This document shows, piece after piece, positions 59,105 to 64,000 of a stretch of 64,000 nt of DNA; the first letter of the stretch is position 1; the number at the start of each line of letters is the position of its first letter. The position numbers and the translations under genes were made by a program. The notes under the pieces are model-generated. The model did no database searches. It was not told where the DNA came from and saw only the letters and a program-made list of their open reading frames with translations. The DNA is taken from contig OX579635.1 in NCBI GenBank assembly GCA_951230915.1, positions 20,274,001-20,338,000 of the forward strand, written 5' to 3'. This DNA is from Antitrichia curtipendula. Lineage: Eukaryota > Streptophyta > Bryopsida > Hypnales > Leucodontaceae.

Positions 59105-59675
59105 CTTTATATACATATAGGATGGTAGGAGGTAGGACAACCCATGCGGGATATCTAAATTAGAATTAGTAGGAGCTCAAGTCAAAAGCAGGAATTGTTT
59201 TTAAAGTAGAATTTTAGACCTCGTTTAGGCATAGTATAATAAAAAAATTCAAAAAACTTTGAACTAAGAAAAGTTTTAAAATTAAGTTAAGTTTCATTTT
59301 CGAAAGTCCGTTTGGGATTTTAAGCTTCCAATCAAAAGTTATGGACAAATTTTAGAGTGGGGTTGGAATGGACAATTTTTTTGACATTTTTAAAAATCCT
59401 CTCTAAATTTTGTCCATAACTTTTGATTGGAGGATATAAATCTCAAACAGATTTTTGGACATTAAATTTAACTCAATTTACCAACTTTTCTTAGTTCAAA
59501 GGTTTTTGAAAGAAGTTATTCTACTATGCCTAAGTCAGGTCTCAATTTCTACTTCAAACACAATTCCTACTTTTTGACTTAACTGTGAGTGGTTGAGGAA
59601 CTACAAACTCTAATTTACTTATCCCACATGGGTTGTTCTGCCTCCTACCACCCCATAAGTATACAAATAGCTTCT
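59105..59675. repeat. Foldback element, about 270-bp arms
   Basis: The left arm (from ATATACATATAGGATGG, GGACAACCCATGCGGGATA, AGGAATTGTTTTTAAAGTAG to AATCAAAAGTTATGGACAAA) is repeated in reverse in 59400-59675 with perhaps 20-25% difference. The loop is only about 20 bp. A long-armed foldback MITE or two head-to-head LTR-like copies would explain it. It could form a long hairpin RNA. Confidence 0.8.
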
Positions 59676-60312
59676 TTCCCAGGACAGAAACTCGAAGGAA
59701 GATGTTGGTGGTAATTCTACAGATTGCATTGTCGCATAACTCAAATGTTTTATTTGAAGTTTTGGCAAACCATCTTTCACCTATACAATTATTTGTTAAT
59801 TTGCAAGCATGTTCCAATAATTAGCAAAAAAATGAAGCGCACCATAAGTGTGTTGCTAGTTTGCTACTATCCCAGCATTGTAGCTCACATTAATGATGTC
59901 AGGATGAATTTATTAGATGAGGAATTTCGAAGACGAAAAGGCAGCCACTCTGAAGGCTACTGAATGTTATGAGTCCTATCGATGTAATAAGTTAGATGGC
60001 AAGAATGTTTTTTTCACTTATGACGTACAATTCAGTTACATCAGGTCAGGTCAGAAATTAATTATTTTATTCATTCAACTGACATTTCAGGTCCCACAGT
60101 TCACAGACAGCAGTCTGACTGCACTGATTCAGTTTGTTGTTCCAGAGTGTGTGACACTAATTTATCACGGTCACATTAATATATGTAAATTGTAACATAT
60201 CTAAATCATTGTAGACAGGCTGAAATACAGGCATTTCAGTTCAATTTGCCTGTATAGTACTGTAGTGTACTGAGTGATTTCCAAAAAGTTGTTTTCAAAA
60301 AACAAGTAAACA

Positions 60313-60650
60313 GGTTATAAGGTAGGAGGTCTATGGAAAGCACCCATTTAAGAGCTGGAAATTAACTTGTGGAGGTTAGACTTCATGAAACTGATTTTTT
60401 TAGTAATTTTTTCTTGAAAGAGAAATGGAATTGGCATCTAACCCAAGTTGTTTCATATTTTTGGGAGCTTTGAGAAATTAGTTATGAATTTTTGAAGTTG
60501 AAACATATACAAGGGTCACTAAAAGTCCGCTCACCTCGTGCAATGTACAATATTTGTATATTTTTGGTGCAATGAGGAAGTGAAATGTACAAATTGTGTA
60601 CATTTCAAAAGGCGGACACTTTTAAAGCCCAAGCACTTTACGGCCCTTCT
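60313..60650 (-). repeat. Relative of the 418-bp TIR element
   Basis: Begins ATAAGGTAGGAGGTCTATGG and contains CACCCATTTAAGAGCTGG and CTAACCCAAGTTGTTTCATA, matching the reverse strand of 12503-12310. The far end is decayed. Confidence 0.6.
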
Positions 60651-60739
60651 AACTTAGTGATAGGAAGTTTGCAAGTGATTGAGGTTCATCCGTAGAGCTC
60701 CTTGACTATGTTTCCACCAAAAAAACTCCAAAACTGCAA

Positions 60740-61140
60740 TTTGTACTACATTCATGAAATTTGAGGGAAAAAAACTATAGGATCTTGCAATAGGGTGTTT
60801 TGAAAAAATGTGGATTTTTTTTTCAGAAACTTCAATTGTGTGGCTTGAATGATCAATGTTTGAACTGACAAAAAAATCTTTTTTTAGCCTTGCAAAAAAA
60901 GGGCAATTGCACTTCAAGAGGTCACATTTATATGAAAAAAATGTTCAAAATGGTGGTGCTTCTTTGGATTCATTCTTTAAGGCAAGTTGGCTAAATATTA
61001 GAAAAGTTTCAGATCATTTGGAATTGTACAGTAAGGTCTACTTCATTTACGAATTATTAGATCCTACTAAAATTAGGAGAACTTCAAGAGGCTTTTGTGA
61101 GCTCAAAAATGAATGGAATTTTAAATTTCAAGTAGCATTG
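60740..61140 (-). repeat. TTAA-family body fragment
   Basis: Matches the reverse strand of 45150-45640: AAAATGGTGGTGCTTCTTTG, then CAAGTTGGCTAAAT, then GATCATTTGGAATTGTACAG. The 98-codon frame at 60856-61152 falls in this repeat and is not considered a gene. Confidence 0.6.
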
Positions 61141-62631
61141 GAATCACACTGAAGTCTACTTTATCATCATTACAAACACACATATGTAATTGAAAATCTT
61201 ACAAAGAGTTTGATGTTTTCTATACACTATGTACTATCTAGTGTTGCCAACATTTGTGAAAATTACAACTTGTATTCAATGGTACATGTGAGAAATGAAC
61301 CTTTACAATTGCTTTAAAGATACTTATTTCTATATTATTTGAATTGCTTATATGATTTCTTGCTTGTGCTTCACCCAAATGCAAAAAATCTTTGACTATC
61401 CTCCAAAGGTTCTTTATGAAATGGTAGATAGTGTATAAAAAGAATCCAAGTTGTTGTATAATTTCAAATTATTTATTTTCACTTGTCATAAAGGTGAAGT
61501 TTACTTCATTGTAATTCCAACACAATTTTTAGCATGATAGAGCTTCCTAAAGTTGCTGAGCTTTCTAGTGAAAACCGACTAAAAAATTTGTAAATGAAGT
61601 AGACCTTATTGTACAACATATAGGAAAAAAATGCACTATCATAATAACGTTGACAAAAAAAACCCTAACACGGACTAGTTTAGGAATTTCATACCTTCTT
61701 CATAAAAAATTTAAAATAAAAACTAATTAGTGGAGACCTTACCCAACCTCTCTTCTATCACTATAATTTTTTTGATACCCAAAATTCTAAAATATGAATA
61801 TTAGGGGGGTAGATTGAATTTGGGTTGTTTGAATAGTTCAAACACTTTTCAAATTAGGGGGCCTACTTTGTTGTTGCTAGTGGCTTTGTTACGTGTTATT
61901 GCATTATTGTTGCTTGCTATTGTATTATAGTTGCTTGTGCAGCATTTCCATTCATGGCACTATAGAAAATAAATTAAAATTTGAATTGCTCAAAGTTTGA
62001 ATATACTCCAAAGTCCAACAAGAAATAAAATTATAATTGCTCATCACAAATTCCTCACAAAATGCACAAGTGCGTCATATGTGGGCCCATGTTGGTAGAT
62101 ATATTCTTCGGTTTTCTTTCTCACTGTCTTTCTTGTGTCCTCTTCAATTTTGTATTAAAGTCTCATACAAATTTGTTTTGAATTGTAGGTGCATCATTGG
62201 ATTCTTATCATAGTCATGTAACTCCAAAAGACTTTTGTACATAATGTACTTGTTGACCATCATTGCGTCCAGTTGAAAAAAACACATGTAATGCCATTAC
62301 TTGTGCAATCTACTTTGGCATGTCTATGATGTTTGTAATTAATCCACAACATCCACCCCCTTTATATGTGTAGTATATTTCAAGTGCACAAGGGAAGTGG
62401 GAATAGGATTTTTGATGGTTCTATTCCTACTAAGCATCATCAAAATTGGAATACAAGGGAATTCCACTAGTAATGCATGAGTGGAAATTAGGAAGATAGG
62501 CCATCTATCTTTCCAAAGGGCATAACTAATTCTCCTATTCTTGTACATTTTCTACTCCAACGTACCCTATGGAGAGTTGTTCCAATCCTTCAATGTCTTC
62601 AATTCTTGAGTCAATTCTACATGTAAACCTA
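61141..62631. other. Spacer without recognised gene
   Basis: AT-rich, no supported coding frame or clear repeat ends. Confidence 0.4.
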
Positions 62632-63395
62632 GGGCAAATGCACACTATGCTGGACCAATATGGACTGTCATAGTCCTTTTTTCAGTGGGATTTTTTGAAA
62701 GTCTTGTAAATTTAAAAATATACGAGTTGTAGAACATAAAAAAGGACATATACTAATGTTGTATACTTGATGATCTGTAAATCCCCTAAAAAAATTGCAA
62801 AATTGTTTATACATTATTTGTAAAGGTCTTTGAAATGTATTCTTTACTACTGTCATAGTCCACAACATTTAAGGTAAAGACTCATTGATCTAATGAAAAT
62901 TCAAATATTTTGCAAAAGAAGGACTTATATTCAAATAGGTATAAATGTATTCAAATATTTTGATTTGAAATATATAAAATTATATCCCTAAGTTTGTAGA
63001 TATAGACTAATTTATGCATCATTATCTTACCAGAATAGTATTGATTTGTAGAAGTACATTAGACATACATAAAATCAATTTTACACAAATTTATCTTATC
63101 AAAATAATTGTAATAAGTATTTCTAAGGATGGTCTAAATATCAATAGAGTTAATTTTCATTATAATAGTTTCTACAATTTATTAAAGTAAATGAAAATTT
63201 GATGTCATCTTTGAAGTTTTTTTATATAAATATACAAAGGAAATTTTGATAATTTTTTTCCATCTTTTGCTTTAACACAATATAAAGAAATTATAGAAAA
63301 AAAATAAAAAAATATAGAAATCATATGCAAAAAAATGAAATGAACTTTTATGTATATTTCTGCCCAAAATGGTCTAGCGTAGTGTGCATTTACCC
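62632..63395. mobile_element. 764-bp TIR element with CCTA flanks
   Basis: Left end GGGCAAATGCACACTATGCT, right end reverse-complemented GGGTAAATGCACACTACGCT, then GGACCA / AGACCA. CCTA stands directly outside both ends (62628-62631 and 63396-63399), a likely 4-bp target duplication. The AT-rich interior has no transposase frame. Confidence 0.7.
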
Positions 63396-63907
63396 CCTAC
63401 ACAATTACACCATATTGTCCTTGCGGCATAAATATGGATAGCGGCCAACTCTGTGAATAAGCCTATGCTAGAATTTTTTTAATTTGTGACGACAACATGT
63501 CCCTTCTCTTCAAGGCCTTTCGTTAAGTCCATGGTCACATTGTGGGCTAATTGAATCTTCCTACAAACTACTAATGGCATGTCATTGAGTCCCGCATTAA
63601 GATTCACTCCACAATAAATATCAAAGTTATACACATACTTTGTCGTCAAATTTGCTAGGTATCACAACTTGATGCCCCATTTCTAAGATTTCTTAGGCAT
63701 ATACCGCCTACTGGGACAATAGGAACTTTTATACCTAATCATCATCTTGTCTATATTGAGGTATTTTTCAAGTGTCTTATTGTACATTACATGTTATTCA
63801 GCCCCTATGGAGGGCTGCGAGTTCCTCAGGGTTCCCAGACTCTGAAACTGACTAGATCTGCGCCGCAGCAGCTGCGTGACGTGGCCAAGCGACTGCCACG
63901 TCCTTAT

Positions 63908-64000
63908 AAAAAATTGAAAAAAATTGAAAAAAATTGAAAAAAATTGTTCATCTTGTTTTTCCATTTTAAGATTTTAAGATTTTTTTTTTTTTTTTTTTTT
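63908..64000. repeat. Short tandem repeat and terminal poly-T
   Basis: Four units of AAAAAAATTG at 63908-63946, then two units of ATTTTAAG and a T run of 21 from 63980 to the window edge. The run may continue beyond. Confidence 0.8.

Noticed and set aside
60856..61152. 98-codon plus frame
   Set aside because: It coincides with a diverged TTAA-family repeat that is non-coding at 45150-45640.
1..64000. CRISPR array, operon or bacterial system
   Set aside because: The window is plant nuclear DNA with spliced genes; no regularly spaced direct repeats with unique spacers were seen.

Overview
This is nuclear DNA of a land plant. Three multi-exon genes can be rebuilt from it: the start of a KCBP/ZWICHEL kinesin (minus strand, runs off the left edge), a complete TWISTED DWARF1-type FKBP42 immunophilin (plus strand), and a complete B3-domain transcription factor of the ABI3/FUS3/LEC2 (AFL) group (minus strand). 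KCBP is confined to the green lineage. Intergenic DNA is AT-rich and full of plant transposon types (mariner/Stowaway, hAT, Ty3/gypsy, CACTA). The species cannot be named; the fairly divergent KCBP sequence would fit a plant outside the flowering plants, but that is inference.

Layout. 1-7064: head-to-head KCBP and TWD1 genes around a 1.7 kb GC-richer promoter region. 7543-15373: a 7.8 kb mariner-like element with Stowaway-type ends, a dead DD39D transposase and nested insertions. 15374-21073: repeat-dense DNA. 21074-27930: a defective Ty3/gypsy element whose two LTR copies face each other. 28345-28544: assembly gap at the edge of a perfect inverted repeat. 31057-38850: a nest of transposons containing a 5.7 kb hAT element. 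40640-42315: a GC-rich island with a probable small gene. 44817-46796: repeats and one orphan exon. 48683-53960: the AFL B3 gene with an RY element (the AFL target motif) in its own promoter. 54100-64000: MITEs, a CACTA-like element, a foldback repeat and a second orphan exon.

The most unusual content is a family of about 0.6-1.4 kb non-coding elements with inverted ends CCCCTAAAG... flanked by TTAA. The window itself holds paralogous empty sites for several copies. The best case (19117-19691 versus the unfilled site at 30053-30056) shows one TTAA in the empty site and TTAA on both sides of the insert. TTAA target duplication with CCC-starting ends is the hallmark of piggyBac-type transposition, which as far as I recall is not well described in land plants. 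No transposase for this family is present here.

Because the copies serve as empty sites for one another, the insertion order can be read directly: mariner contains a TTAA element, which contains a 418-bp TIR element; another TTAA element contains both a hAT and a further TTAA element; and the hAT contains a 563-bp MITE that splits its transposase frame.
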